Notes under the pieces: generated by a model | What the model saw: the letters and a program-made list of their open reading frames with translations, nothing else | What the model was told of the DNA's origin: nothing | Databases searched by the model: none | Origin: Bradyrhizobium sp. ISRA464 | GTDB lineage: Bacteria > Pseudomonadota > Alphaproteobacteria > Rhizobiales > Xanthobacteraceae | Reading direction: 5' to 3' | Assembly: GCF_029910095.1 (NCBI RefSeq) | Contig: NZ_CP094526.1 | Location: forward strand, 4,898,001 to 4,962,000 | Length of the DNA stretch: 64,000 bases | Translations under genes and position numbers: made by a program | Shown here: piece after piece, positions 9,320 to 17,386 of the stretch | How positions within the stretch are numbered: the first letter of the stretch is position 1 | How the letters are laid out: the number at the start of each line of letters is the position of its first letter

Positions 9320-10108
9320 TCAGCCCTTGCCTTTGACGCGGAAGACCACCGGGAGCGTGAACTTCAGGCCTTCGTCGGCGACCAGCGGTGGCGGTGCGGG
9401 GACGGGATCGGAGCGCTTGATCATCGCAAGCGCAGCCTGATCGAACGCCGCATCACCCGACCCCTTCTCGATCGCCATGTCGAGCACATGCCCGAGCCGA
9501 TCAAGGGTGAAGCTGACATAGATCTCGGCCGACTTCAGCGCGCCGCCAGCGGGGTACTTCTTGTGCTTGTCGAGATGCGCCATCAGCCGCTTCTGCCAGG
9601 TCTCACGCGCGCGCCGCAGGGCGTTGCCATTGCCGATGACCGGCGCCACCGAGCGCGGCGCTTCGGGCGCGGCTTCCACGGTCGGCATCGCGGTGGCCTC
9701 GGCAGCGACCGACTCCTGCGATGCCGCGGTCTGGACGGCGGCGACCTTCTGCTCTTCTTCGGTCGGCTTCTTGTTGTCGTTCTCGGTCACCACCCGATCG
9801 GCATCTTCAATCTCGTTCGGCGTGTCCTTCGGCAGGTCGGTTTCCTTGACCTCGGCCTTTTGCTCGTTGACCTGCGGCGAAGCCACGGACGCATCCGCAT
9901 CCGGACCGGCCGGCAAATCGGTGACCTCGCGATTTGGCGCCGCCAGTTCGACCCCGACCTCGATGGCCGACACGCCGGAGACGTCCTCCGGCTCCTCCCC
10001 ATGCAGATTGGTGAGCGCGAGCGCGGCGCCGCCGACATGCAGCACCAGGGCGATCACCGCGGCCGACACCCACAGCGTCCGGGACGGCTTCTGTTCGAGA
10101 TCGGACAT
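9320..10108 (-). CDS. tonB: TonB energy transducer
   Basis: 262 residues from the ATG at 10108; a longer open frame upstream overlaps exbD and is not needed. One membrane anchor near the N-terminus ('[19 protein letters not shown]'), a charged Pro/Glu/Lys-rich periplasmic linker, and a C-terminal TonB domain ('RLMAHLDKHKKYP', 'VSFTLDRLGHV', 'SDPVPAPP'). It transmits proton-motive force from ExbB-ExbD to outer-membrane receptors. It is the last gene of the iron-uptake operon, 16 bases after exbD. Confidence 0.92.
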   Translation of the reverse strand: MSDLEQKPSRTLWVSAAVIALVLHVGGAALALTNLHGEEPEDVSGVSAIEVGVELAAPNREVTDLPAGPDADASVASPQVNEQKAEVKETDLPKDTPNEIEDADRVVTENDNKKPTEEEQKVAAVQTAASQESVAAEATAMPTVEAAPEAPRSVAPVIGNGNALRRARETWQKRLMAHLDKHKKYPAGGALKSAEIYVSFTLDRLGHVLDMAIEKGSGDAAFDQAALAMIKRSDPVPAPPPLVADEGLKFTLPVVFRVKGKG

Positions 10109-10124
10109 CGGCGTCAGGCCTTCG

Positions 10125-10592
10125 TCATGGGTTCTGTGTCGTCGGCGCACCCTGCTGCGCCGCCGCATCCGGAACCCCTTCCAGCGCGACCAGCTTGATC
10201 TTGGAATAACCGCCCTTGCGCAGGAATTCCAGCACGTCCATCAGTTCGCCATAGGGGACCGCCCGATCGGCGCGCACGAAAATGTACTTGTCCTTGCTCA
10301 TGTCTGGCATGGCATCGAGCGCATTCACCAGATCGACCCGCTTGACGAAGGTCTCGCCGATCGCGAGCGAGAGGTCCGGCTTGATGCTGACATAGGTCGG
10401 CTTGTCCGGCTTCTTGGTCGGCGACGCGGTCGAGGTCGGCAAGTCGATCGGCAGGTCGACGGTCGAGAGCGGCGCCGCCACCATGAAGATGATCAGGAGC
10501 ACCAGCATTACGTCGATGAACGGCGTGACGTTGATCTCGTGCGATTCCGCGAAATCGTCGTCGGTATCGTTCTCTGCGACCGAGAAAGCCAT
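10125..10592 (-). CDS. exbD: Biopolymer transport protein ExbD
   Basis: 155 residues, with the family hallmark 'INVTPFIDVMLVLLIIFMV' including the membrane aspartate that carries protons, then a periplasmic domain. It begins four bases after exbB ends and forms the energising complex with ExbB and TonB. The C-terminus is an Ala/Gln-rich tail. Confidence 0.95.
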   Translation of the reverse strand: MAFSVAENDTDDDFAESHEINVTPFIDVMLVLLIIFMVAAPLSTVDLPIDLPTSTASPTKKPDKPTYVSIKPDLSLAIGETFVKRVDLVNALDAMPDMSKDKYIFVRADRAVPYGELMDVLEFLRKGGYSKIKLVALEGVPDAAAQQGAPTTQNP

Positions 10593-10595
10593 CGC

Positions 10596-11645
10596 CTACT
10601 CCGCCGCCGCGGCGCGCGCGTGCGAGCCCTGCGGAAGGCTGCCATGGGTGCGGTCGAGATCGCGCGACAGCAGCCGTGCCGCGGCACCCGAGGCGCGGTT
10701 GACCAGCTCGAGGTAGGTCTTCGTCACGCGCGAGAAGTGGTTGTAGATGATGACCGCGGGAATCGCTGCGACCAGACCGATCGCGGTGGCAAGCAGCGCC
10801 TCCGCGATGCCCGGCGCCACCACCGCGAGATTGGTGGTCTGCGACTTCGAAATGCCGATGAAGCTGTTCATGATGCCCCAGACCGTACCGAACAGGCCGA
10901 CGAAGGGCGACGTCGCACCGATGGTTGCGAGCAGGCCCATCCCGAGCCGGATGCGACGGGCCTCGGCGCGGACGATCTCGGAGAAGCTCGACGCGGCGCG
11001 TTCCTTGACGCCGCTGTCGCTGGAGATCCCGGCAGACAGCCGTCCCTCGCGCATCGCGGCCGCGATGAAGGATGACAGCACATTGCCCTTAGCGCCGAGC
11101 GCGAACTGCGCTTCCGCCAGCGAGCGCGATTCACCGATCTTCGCGAGCGCGCCGCGCAGCTTGCTCTGGGCCACGGTCAGCTCGATCATCTTGGCGATGA
11201 ACACCGTCCAGGTGACCAGCGAGGCGAAGGCCAGGCCGACCATCACCGCCTTCACGATGATGTCGGCATTCAGGAACATGGTCCACGGCGACAATTCGTG
11301 CAGACCGGTGGCGGTCGTCTTCAGCGGCCTGCTCTCGCCCCCCGCAGGCGCAGCCGATGGCGCATTGGTCGCGGACGGTCCGGACGTCTGCGCCGGGGTG
11401 GTTGCGACCGGAGCCGGGGCGGCCTGCGCTTGCGGCACGGCCGGGGCCGGCTGGGCCACCGGCGTGGGCTGCTGGGCCGCCGGTACCGGCTGGGACTGGG
11501 CCACCGGTGCCGCCTGAGGCTTGGCCGCCGGCGCAGCTTGCGCGGCAGGCGCCGTCTGCTGCTGCGCCGAGGCCGGGGCAGCCAGCATCAGCATCGCCAG
11601 CGAGGCGACCATGGCGGATGCAGCGCGGAACATGGATGTTTTCAT
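10596..11645 (-). CDS. exbB: TonB-system proton channel ExbB
   Basis: 349 residues, longer than E. coli ExbB because of a signal-peptide-like N-terminus ('AMLMLAAPASA') and a ~75-residue Ala/Pro/Gln-rich region, as is common in alphaproteobacteria. The MotA/TolQ/ExbB domain follows, with 'ATIGATSPFVGLFGTVWGIM' and 'IAEALLATAIGLVAAIPAV'. It forms the pentameric channel around ExbD. It sits directly downstream of the hydroxylase gene with a two-base gap. Confidence 0.94.
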   Translation of the reverse strand: MKTSMFRAASAMVASLAMLMLAAPASAQQQTAPAAQAAPAAKPQAAPVAQSQPVPAAQQPTPVAQPAPAVPQAQAAPAPVATTPAQTSGPSATNAPSAAPAGGESRPLKTTATGLHELSPWTMFLNADIIVKAVMVGLAFASLVTWTVFIAKMIELTVAQSKLRGALAKIGESRSLAEAQFALGAKGNVLSSFIAAAMREGRLSAGISSDSGVKERAASSFSEIVRAEARRIRLGMGLLATIGATSPFVGLFGTVWGIMNSFIGISKSQTTNLAVVAPGIAEALLATAIGLVAAIPAVIIYNHFSRVTKTYLELVNRASGAAARLLSRDLDRTHGSLPQGSHARAAAAE

Positions 11646-11647
11646 AG

Positions 11648-12337
11648 TTACACTTCAGCCCAGTGGCGGATCAGGTTGTGATAAATGCCGGTCAATTTGA
11701 CCGTTTCAGGGTCGTCGCGCCCCAGCCGTTCCACCAGGGCCTGTATTGCCGTATCGAGATCAAAGATCAGGCTGCGCGCGTGCGCATCCCGTACCATGCT
11801 CTGCAACCAGAAAAAAGACGCAAGCCGCGTCCCCCTGGTGACCGGCGTGACCAGATGCAAGCTGGACGCAGGATAAAGTACCAGATCGCCTGCCGGCAAC
11901 TTGATTTCATGCGAGCCGTAAAGGTCTTCGATGACGAGCTCGCCGCCATCGTAATCTTCCGGCTCAGATAAAAACAACGTGACCGACAGGTCGGTGCGGA
12001 TCCGTATGCCGGTTAATCGGTCGCCGCGCACCGCATTGTCGACGTGCAGGCCGAAATGGTGCCTATCGCTTGCGGCGTACCGATTGAACAAGGGTGGAAA
12101 GATTCTAAGCGGGATCGCCGCCGAGATGAAGCGCGGGCTCGCCGACAGCGCGGTCAGGATGCGGTTGCCGAGCTGCCGCGCGACCTCGCTGTCGGGCGGC
12201 AGCTGCTCGTTGCGCTTCACCAGCGCGGAGGCTGCTCCGGCCGTCGAGCGGCCGTCTTCCCAATCGCTGGCATCCATGATGCGGCGGAAGTCCGCCACAT
12301 CGGCTTTACTCAGAACATTGGGAACACAGACCAGCAT
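11648..12337 (-). CDS. Fe(II)/2-oxoglutarate-dependent PKHD-type hydroxylase (PiuC/YbiX family)
   Basis: 229 residues, the usual size. The iron ligands fit '[10 protein letters not shown]' (HxD) and a later His in '[15 protein letters not shown]', where the Arg would bind 2-oxoglutarate. PiuC-type genes are regularly linked to siderophore receptors, as here between the receptor (22-base gap) and exbB. The reaction is not established for the family; a role in handling iron-siderophore or iron-limited metabolism is inferred. Confidence 0.88.
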   Translation of the reverse strand: MLVCVPNVLSKADVADFRRIMDASDWEDGRSTAGAASALVKRNEQLPPDSEVARQLGNRILTALSASPRFISAAIPLRIFPPLFNRYAASDRHHFGLHVDNAVRGDRLTGIRIRTDLSVTLFLSEPEDYDGGELVIEDLYGSHEIKLPAGDLVLYPASSLHLVTPVTRGTRLASFFWLQSMVRDAHARSLIFDLDTAIQALVERLGRDDPETVKLTGIYHNLIRHWAEV

Positions 12338-12358
12338 CGCGACGCTTTGAAACCTCCC

Positions 12359-14938
12359 TCAGTAACGCGCTGAAACAACCAGATACGCGGCGCGTCCCGG
12401 CGCTTCCAGCACGAAGGGTGTCGCGCTCTGGTAGAGCGCATCGTAGTAACGCTTGTCGAAGATGTTGTTGACGAACAGCTTCACGGTCCAGTGCTTGTCG
12501 ACCTTCGCTTCCGCAAAGGCGTCGAAGCGCCAGTAGCTCGGGATCGAGGTACCCTGGTTCGCCGCGAGCAGCGTGCCGCCATAGACCTTAGAGCGATAGA
12601 CCGCCTGCCCGCCGATCTCCCACATGTCGGTGAGCTGGTATTTCGAGAGCACGCTGAACGACTGGTGCGCCACGTTGGCAAGCGGCCGCCCGACATTGGT
12701 CGGATAGAGCAGCGGCTGCGGCGACGGCGCCAGCGACTTCGTCACCTCGGACTGCATCAGCACGAGGCCGCCGAACACGCTCCATTTATCGGTGATCTTG
12801 CCGCCGACGCCGAGATCGATCCCGCGGATGCGGTAGGCAGCGCCGGCCGTGATGCAGGAGACGGTGCCGGTCGTCGGCGGGTTGGTGACTGGATAAGGAC
12901 ATGTCGCGGTACCGGTCGTCGGCGTAATGTTCTGTGCCTCGCGCGCATTCTCCTTTTCGGTCTGGAACAGCGCCGCCGTCACCAGCAGATGACGGTCGAA
13001 CAGCTCCCACTTGGTGCCGACTTCGATCGCCTTGTTATTTTCCGGCCCGAAGATCTGGTTCGAATTGCCGTTGATCACAGGAGCAAGGCCACCATAGGCC
13101 GTGCTGGTGCCGTCGAATTCGGCGCCAATCGGGTTCGACGATGTCGCGTAGGCGGCGTAGACACTGCCATTCGGCGCGGGCTTCAGCGTCAGGCCGAGGT
13201 TGAAGTTCGGCAGGCCGAACTCCGCGCTCTGCGCACCGAACCTCGTCGCGCCGCTGACAGTGCCGTACCCGCTGGTGCTGATGTTGTAGTCGTCGTAGCG
13301 GATGCCGCCGTTGAGGATCACGAAGTCGTGGTAATTGACGCTGTCGAGCAGATAGACGCTCTTGGTGTCGACCGAGAGATTGGTCGGCAAGCCCGCAAGC
13401 GTCGGCGTCGTGGTGAACGGCGTATTGGTGTATTGCGGCGCAAACACGCTGACGCCGGGGATCGATCCGCTGCCCATGAACGGCGTACCGGTCGTCAATT
13501 CCGAACTTAGCCCGGTATATTTGTCGATATACGAGGTCTCGCGCGAGATCTCGACGCCGCCCACCGCGGTATGCCTGAAGCCACCAGTATCGAACTTGTA
13601 GGTGGCCTCGCTCTGGTTGGCGAGCACATCGGTGACCTGATCGCGGCTCTGCGGATTCATCGTGATCGTCGAAGCCGAGAGCGGGTTCGTGACAACCGGC
13701 GATTCGGCGAGCGTACCGATGTAGTCGTTGAGCGAGCGCGATGCCCTGATCTTGTCGCTAAGCACGAGGTCAGGCGTCACCTGGACTTCGGTGTTGACCG
13801 TCCCGATGTCCTGCCGGACCTTGAAAAAGTCGCGATTGACAAGGCCGTAGAAATTGTTGCGGGGCGAACCGAAATCCGGGAACGGACCGCCTGCGGTGCT
13901 CGTGAAGATGTTTCTCGGCGCCGGCGATCCCGGCCGGTAATACGGCACGCCGAAATCCGGGATGCCGTGCAGGTAGGTGTGCACGTAGTCCGCGGTGACC
14001 TTGACCGCGTCGACCGGCGTCCACTTGGTGGCGACGAACGCACCGTTACGGCCGTCGGTGACGTAGTCGCGGCCGGCGACGTTGGCGTCCTGGAACAGGC
14101 CGCCGGCACGTACCGCGAATGTCGGGCTGATCACCTGGTTGACGTCGAGCGTCACACGCTTGGTCTGATCGGTGCCAAACGTGGTGTCCATGTTGTAGAA
14201 GCTCTTCTCCGCAGTGGCCTGCTTGGTCACGATGTTGATCGCACCGCCGGTGGTGCCGCGACCGGCAAAGGACGAGCCGGGGCCACGCAGGATCTCGACC
14301 TGCTCGGTGAAGAAGTTCTCGCGGACGCTGACGCCGGGATCGCGCACGCCGTCGATGAAGATGTCGTTGCGCGCGTCGAAGCCGCGGATGAAGAATCGGT
14401 CGCCGAACGCATTGCCGCCCTCGCCCGTGCCGAGCGTCACGCCGGCCGTGCTCAGGATCGCCTGCTTCAGCGTGGTGGCGTTCTTGTCCTCCAGCACTTC
14501 CTTCGACAGCACCGTCACCGACTTCGGCGTGTTCAGGATCGGCTCGGGAAATTTGCCCGACGCCTGCAGGTGGTCGACCTTGTAGGGCGCGGCCGCATCC
14601 GCGTAGGGGTTGCGGTCGGCGGCAAGGCTGCCGGCATTCGGGAACGGCACCGGCGCAACTTGCGCCTGCTGGTTGCGGCGCGCAGCGCGGCGCAGCGCGG
14701 TGCGGGCGCGGACCTGGTCCGGCGTAGGCTTGGATGTTGCAGGACGCGGGCGAGCGACCGGCGCATCGACCGTCACCGGCGGGAGGTTGGTCTGCTGCGC
14801 TTCGGCACCCGAAAATGATGCCACCGCGATCAGGCCCGCGACCGCGGAAACCTTCGTACCCGAATAACTCGCATTATCGTCGGCCGAGCCAATCCCCGCA
14901 TCGAAACGCAGCGACCTCGGCGCCTTTGCATTGCTCAT
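12359..14938 (-). CDS. TonB-dependent siderophore receptor (outer membrane)
   Basis: 859 residues from the ATG at 14938; an earlier in-frame start at 14965 gives nine more residues. A signal-like segment around residues 28-48 ends in 'GAEAQQ'. A plug domain follows (about 110-240) with 'TPKSVTVLSKEVLEDKNATT', 'FFIRGFDARNDIFIDGVRD' and 'VEILRGPGSSFAGRGTTGG', then a large beta-barrel ending in an aromatic residue pattern ('AYLVVSARY') expected for outer-membrane proteins. It resembles Fiu/CatE-like catecholate receptors. It heads an operon with the hydroxylase, exbB, exbD and tonB, so import and energisation are encoded together. Confidence 0.92.
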   Translation of the reverse strand: MSNAKAPRSLRFDAGIGSADDNASYSGTKVSAVAGLIAVASFSGAEAQQTNLPPVTVDAPVARPRPATSKPTPDQVRARTALRRAARRNQQAQVAPVPFPNAGSLAADRNPYADAAAPYKVDHLQASGKFPEPILNTPKSVTVLSKEVLEDKNATTLKQAILSTAGVTLGTGEGGNAFGDRFFIRGFDARNDIFIDGVRDPGVSVRENFFTEQVEILRGPGSSFAGRGTTGGAINIVTKQATAEKSFYNMDTTFGTDQTKRVTLDVNQVISPTFAVRAGGLFQDANVAGRDYVTDGRNGAFVATKWTPVDAVKVTADYVHTYLHGIPDFGVPYYRPGSPAPRNIFTSTAGGPFPDFGSPRNNFYGLVNRDFFKVRQDIGTVNTEVQVTPDLVLSDKIRASRSLNDYIGTLAESPVVTNPLSASTITMNPQSRDQVTDVLANQSEATYKFDTGGFRHTAVGGVEISRETSYIDKYTGLSSELTTGTPFMGSGSIPGVSVFAPQYTNTPFTTTPTLAGLPTNLSVDTKSVYLLDSVNYHDFVILNGGIRYDDYNISTSGYGTVSGATRFGAQSAEFGLPNFNLGLTLKPAPNGSVYAAYATSSNPIGAEFDGTSTAYGGLAPVINGNSNQIFGPENNKAIEVGTKWELFDRHLLVTAALFQTEKENAREAQNITPTTGTATCPYPVTNPPTTGTVSCITAGAAYRIRGIDLGVGGKITDKWSVFGGLVLMQSEVTKSLAPSPQPLLYPTNVGRPLANVAHQSFSVLSKYQLTDMWEIGGQAVYRSKVYGGTLLAANQGTSIPSYWRFDAFAEAKVDKHWTVKLFVNNIFDKRYYDALYQSATPFVLEAPGRAAYLVVSARY

Positions 14939-15070
14939 TCCACACGCCCCGAAAATCAAGTTCACCGCGAGACCGAACTGCGACGAACTGTCTCTCGGTT
15001 ACTGAGCCCAAATTTTCGGGTCAATGCGATCGCTGCAACAACGCGCTTGAATCGCCCCAATTCAAAGGGA

Positions 15071-15135
15071 TTCTAATGTGCAGTCTAAAATCGTTCTAAG
15101 TCCAATTTTTAAGCGCTCTAATAATGGTTCTAAAA
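15071..15135. promoter_or_regulatory. Phased direct repeats of TTCTAA upstream of the siderophore receptor
   Basis: TCTAA cores occur in the same orientation at 15072, 15084, 15095, 15117 and 15129, that is at steps of 12, 11, 22 and 12 bases; a degenerate copy (TTTTTAA) falls in the missing slot near 15106. All copies lie on one face of the helix, 133-197 bases before the receptor ATG. The half-site resembles that of the rhizobial iron regulator Irr, but Irr boxes as I know them are inverted, not tandem. Regulatory function is inferred. Confidence 0.55.
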
Positions 15136-15192
15136 CACAGCGCGGAGTTCTTCCAATGAGGGAGTCGCTGGCATCGGATAGACGTGCCGCAA

Positions 15193-15432
15193 TCAATCCG
15201 TGCTTGGCGGCTTCATCAGCGAAAACAGCTCATCGACGGTGCGTTGCGCGACCTGCCGCACACGCTCGGTATTGTCCATCCCCGCGATGTTGACGCCGTT
15301 GACGACGGCTTTGATCTCGTCGCGGAAGTCGGTGAGGAAGCGCAGAGGGTCACGCTGCTCGTTGGCGACGCGCGCGATCAATCCCGTGATCAGGATCTGA
15401 CACGCCATCATACGCCCGTTCAATTCATCCAT
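15193..15432 (-). CDS. Hypothetical small helical protein
   Basis: 79 residues from the ATG at 15432, chosen because GGGAGG lies seven bases upstream; longer readings start in poor context. The protein is soluble and helix-rich with 'ITGLIARVANEQRDPLRFL' and ends 'FSLMKPPSTD'. I do not recognise a family. It lies between MarR and the receptor on the same strand. Confidence 0.6.
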   Translation of the reverse strand: MDELNGRMMACQILITGLIARVANEQRDPLRFLTDFRDEIKAVVNGVNIAGMDNTERVRQVAQRTVDELFSLMKPPSTD

Positions 15433-15546
15433 CACGGCCCTCCCGTCTCGCACCATCGACGCGCGCGATATGAACGACATCGCCCGCCGTTTCAACAGGC
15501 GCATGGATCGACGCAAACGAGTTGTTCGACGAATGCGGCGCCGCGG

Positions 15547-16008
15547 CTATTTCGCGGCGATGCTCTCCGGTCCCTCGCCGAGAGCCTTGATGCGGTCCTT
15601 GACCGAGCGGAGCGTGGCTAGTCCGCTTTCGACGTGCGCGTTCGACACGTCGCGCAGCACGTCGCTTGCGATCGCGTCGCGTAGACTATCGAGATCATCC
15701 ACGAGCTGACGTCCGCGCTTTGTCAGGAACAAGCGATTGGCACGACGATCCCTCGGATCTGGCCGCCGTTCGAGCAGGCCATGCTCGACGAGGCGATCGA
15801 GCAGCCGTACCAGCGAGATCGGCTGCAACTCGAGCACGTCTGCAAGATCGACCTGGGACAGTCCCTCCTGCTCGCGCAGGCGGAAGAGCACGATCCATTG
15901 CGCACGGGTGGTGCCGCGCGCCTTGGCGCGGTGATCGATGTAGTTGCGTAGCAGCCGCGAACTCTCGACAAGCTGTGCAATAAATTGACGTTTGATATCG
16001 GACGACAT
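15547..16008 (-). CDS. MarR-family transcriptional regulator
   Basis: 153 residues from the ATG at 16008; the frame is open further upstream but would then include the operator-like palindrome at 16046-16069. The winged helix is clear: 'GLSQVDLADVLELQPISLVR' then 'LVEHGLLERRPDPRDRRANR', with the DxR wing motif. Divergent from an RND efflux system, so it probably represses that system and itself and releases DNA on binding a toxic compound. Confidence 0.9.
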   Translation of the reverse strand: MSSDIKRQFIAQLVESSRLLRNYIDHRAKARGTTRAQWIVLFRLREQEGLSQVDLADVLELQPISLVRLLDRLVEHGLLERRPDPRDRRANRLFLTKRGRQLVDDLDSLRDAIASDVLRDVSNAHVESGLATLRSVKDRIKALGEGPESIAAK

Positions 16009-16045
16009 GGCGCTTCCCAGCCGGGACGTTTCCGTTTGTTTCTGA

Positions 16046-16069
16046 CCTAAACCTTTCCAAATGTTTAGG
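16046..16069. promoter_or_regulatory. Perfect 7-bp dyad, probable MarR operator
   Basis: CCTAAAC and GTTTAGG are separated by 10 bases, 38 bases upstream of the marR start and in the shared promoter region with the efflux genes. Spacing gives half-sites about 17 bp centre to centre. A second palindrome, TGTGT-TT-ACACA, follows at 16085-16096 and could be a second site or part of the promoter. Confidence 0.55.
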
Positions 16070-16151
16070 ATTCTCAAGTCGTAGTGTGTTTACACATTAA
16101 GTGCACGCATATTATATCCGCAAGCTCTGTGAACCGTTTCCATGACCCTTT

Positions 16152-16209
16152 ATTGTTGGTCCCACCCAAGATTGTTGGTCCAACTCAAGATTGGCCGTCC
16201 AAAACCAAG
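16152..16209 (+). repeat. Three tandem 19-20 bp repeats just before the RND adaptor start
   Basis: Units ATTGTTGGTCCCACCCAAG (16152-16170), ATTGTTGGTCCAACTCAAG (16171-16189) and a more diverged ATTGGCCGTCCAAAACCAAG (16190-16209) run head to tail and stop seven bases before the ATG at 16217. The third unit supplies the AAGAG that must serve as ribosome site. They may be regulator sites or a slippage-prone expression element. Confidence 0.75.
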
Positions 16210-16216
16210 AGCCAAC

Positions 16217-17386
16217 ATGTCCAAGTCACGCGCAATTCGTTGGGTTTTACTGATCGCCGCGATTGGCGCTGCGGGCTATTTTGGCTGGCAGAAATACCAG
16301 GGCAACAGGCTGGCGGCGGAGGCCGCGCAGAAGCGCGCCGCCACGCGCCCGGCGGTCCCGGTCAAGGTCGCGCCGGTCGAGAAAGCCGATTTCCCGGTCT
16401 ATCTGACCGGCCTCGGCACCGTGCAAGCCTTCAACACCGTTCAGGTCCGCACCCGGATCGACGGCCAGATCACCAATATCCACTTCAAGGAAGGCCAGTT
16501 CGTCAAGGCGGGCGACACGCTGGTCGAGATCGATCCGCGACCGTATCAGGCTGCACTTGACCAGGCCAAGGCCAAGAAGGCGCAGGACGAGGCCAACCTC
16601 GCCAATGCCAATCTGGACCTGCAGCGCTACACCAGGCTCGGCGAGTTCGCCACGCGCCAGCAGACCGATACGCAGCGTTCCACGGTGGCCCAGCTGACCG
16701 CCCAGATCGCTGCCGACGACGCCGCCATCTTCAACGCGCAGACGCAGGTCGATTACGCAACGGTGAAGTCCCCGATCGACGGGATCGTGGGCCTGCGACT
16801 GGTCGATGTCGGCAACATCGTCAACGCTGCGGCCCAGACTGCGATCGTGTCGATCACCCAGATCGAGCCGATTGCCGTGATTTTCACCGCCCCCGAAGAC
16901 CAGTTGCCTGACATCAAGGCCGCGCTGGCCGTGGCGCCGCCGAAGACCATCGCGCTGTCGACCGACGGCAAGCGGGTCTTGTCGACGGGAACCCTGGCGC
17001 TGATCAACAACCAGGTCGACACCACCAGCGGGACGATCCGGCTGAAGGCGGTGTTCGACAACAAGGACCATGCGCTGTGGCCGGGCCAGTCAGTCTCGAC
17101 CCGGCTGCTGGTCCGAACCTTGAAAGATGCGACCGTGGTCCCAGATGACGCAGTGCAACACGGCACTGACGGCCTTTATGCGTTTTCGGTGAATCAGGAC
17201 AACAAGGCCGAGCTCCGCAAGATCAAGGTCAGCCAATCAATCGACGGCAAGTCGGTGATCGACGAGGGTCTGTCGCCGGGCCAGCAGGTGATCGTCGCAG
17301 GCCAGTACAAGGTCTCACCGGGAACCGTGGTGACGACGGCGGTGGCGAGCTCGGACCAGACTCAGTCGAAGGTTAAAGACGAATGA
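16217..17386 (+). CDS. RND efflux periplasmic adaptor subunit (MdtA-like)
   Basis: 389 residues. An N-terminal membrane anchor ('IRWVLLIAAIGAAGYFGW') is followed by the lipoyl/biotinyl-like half ('VRTRIDGQITNIHFKEGQFV'), a coiled-coil hairpin ('DQAKAKKAQDEANLANANLD') and the beta-barrel part ('VKSPIDGIVGLRLVDVGNIV'). It bridges the inner-membrane pump and an outer-membrane channel. Its end overlaps the pump start by four bases. No outer-membrane TolC-like gene is adjacent, so the system must use one encoded elsewhere. Confidence 0.92.
   Translation: MSKSRAIRWVLLIAAIGAAGYFGWQKYQGNRLAAEAAQKRAATRPAVPVKVAPVEKADFPVYLTGLGTVQAFNTVQVRTRIDGQITNIHFKEGQFVKAGDTLVEIDPRPYQAALDQAKAKKAQDEANLANANLDLQRYTRLGEFATRQQTDTQRSTVAQLTAQIAADDAAIFNAQTQVDYATVKSPIDGIVGLRLVDVGNIVNAAAQTAIVSITQIEPIAVIFTAPEDQLPDIKAALAVAPPKTIALSTDGKRVLSTGTLALINNQVDTTSGTIRLKAVFDNKDHALWPGQSVSTRLLVRTLKDATVVPDDAVQHGTDGLYAFSVNQDNKAELRKIKVSQSIDGKSVIDEGLSPGQQVIVAGQYKVSPGTVVTTAVASSDQTQSKVKDE

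Noticed and set aside
12491..14818. Long plus-strand frames opposite the siderophore receptor
   Set aside because: Arg/Asp/Val-rich shadows of the receptor gene without any recognisable domain.
15071..15135. A CRISPR-like or minisatellite interpretation of the TTCTAA array
   Set aside because: Only a 5-6 base core is conserved at helical spacing; the intervening bases differ, which fits protein-binding sites better than a tandem duplication.
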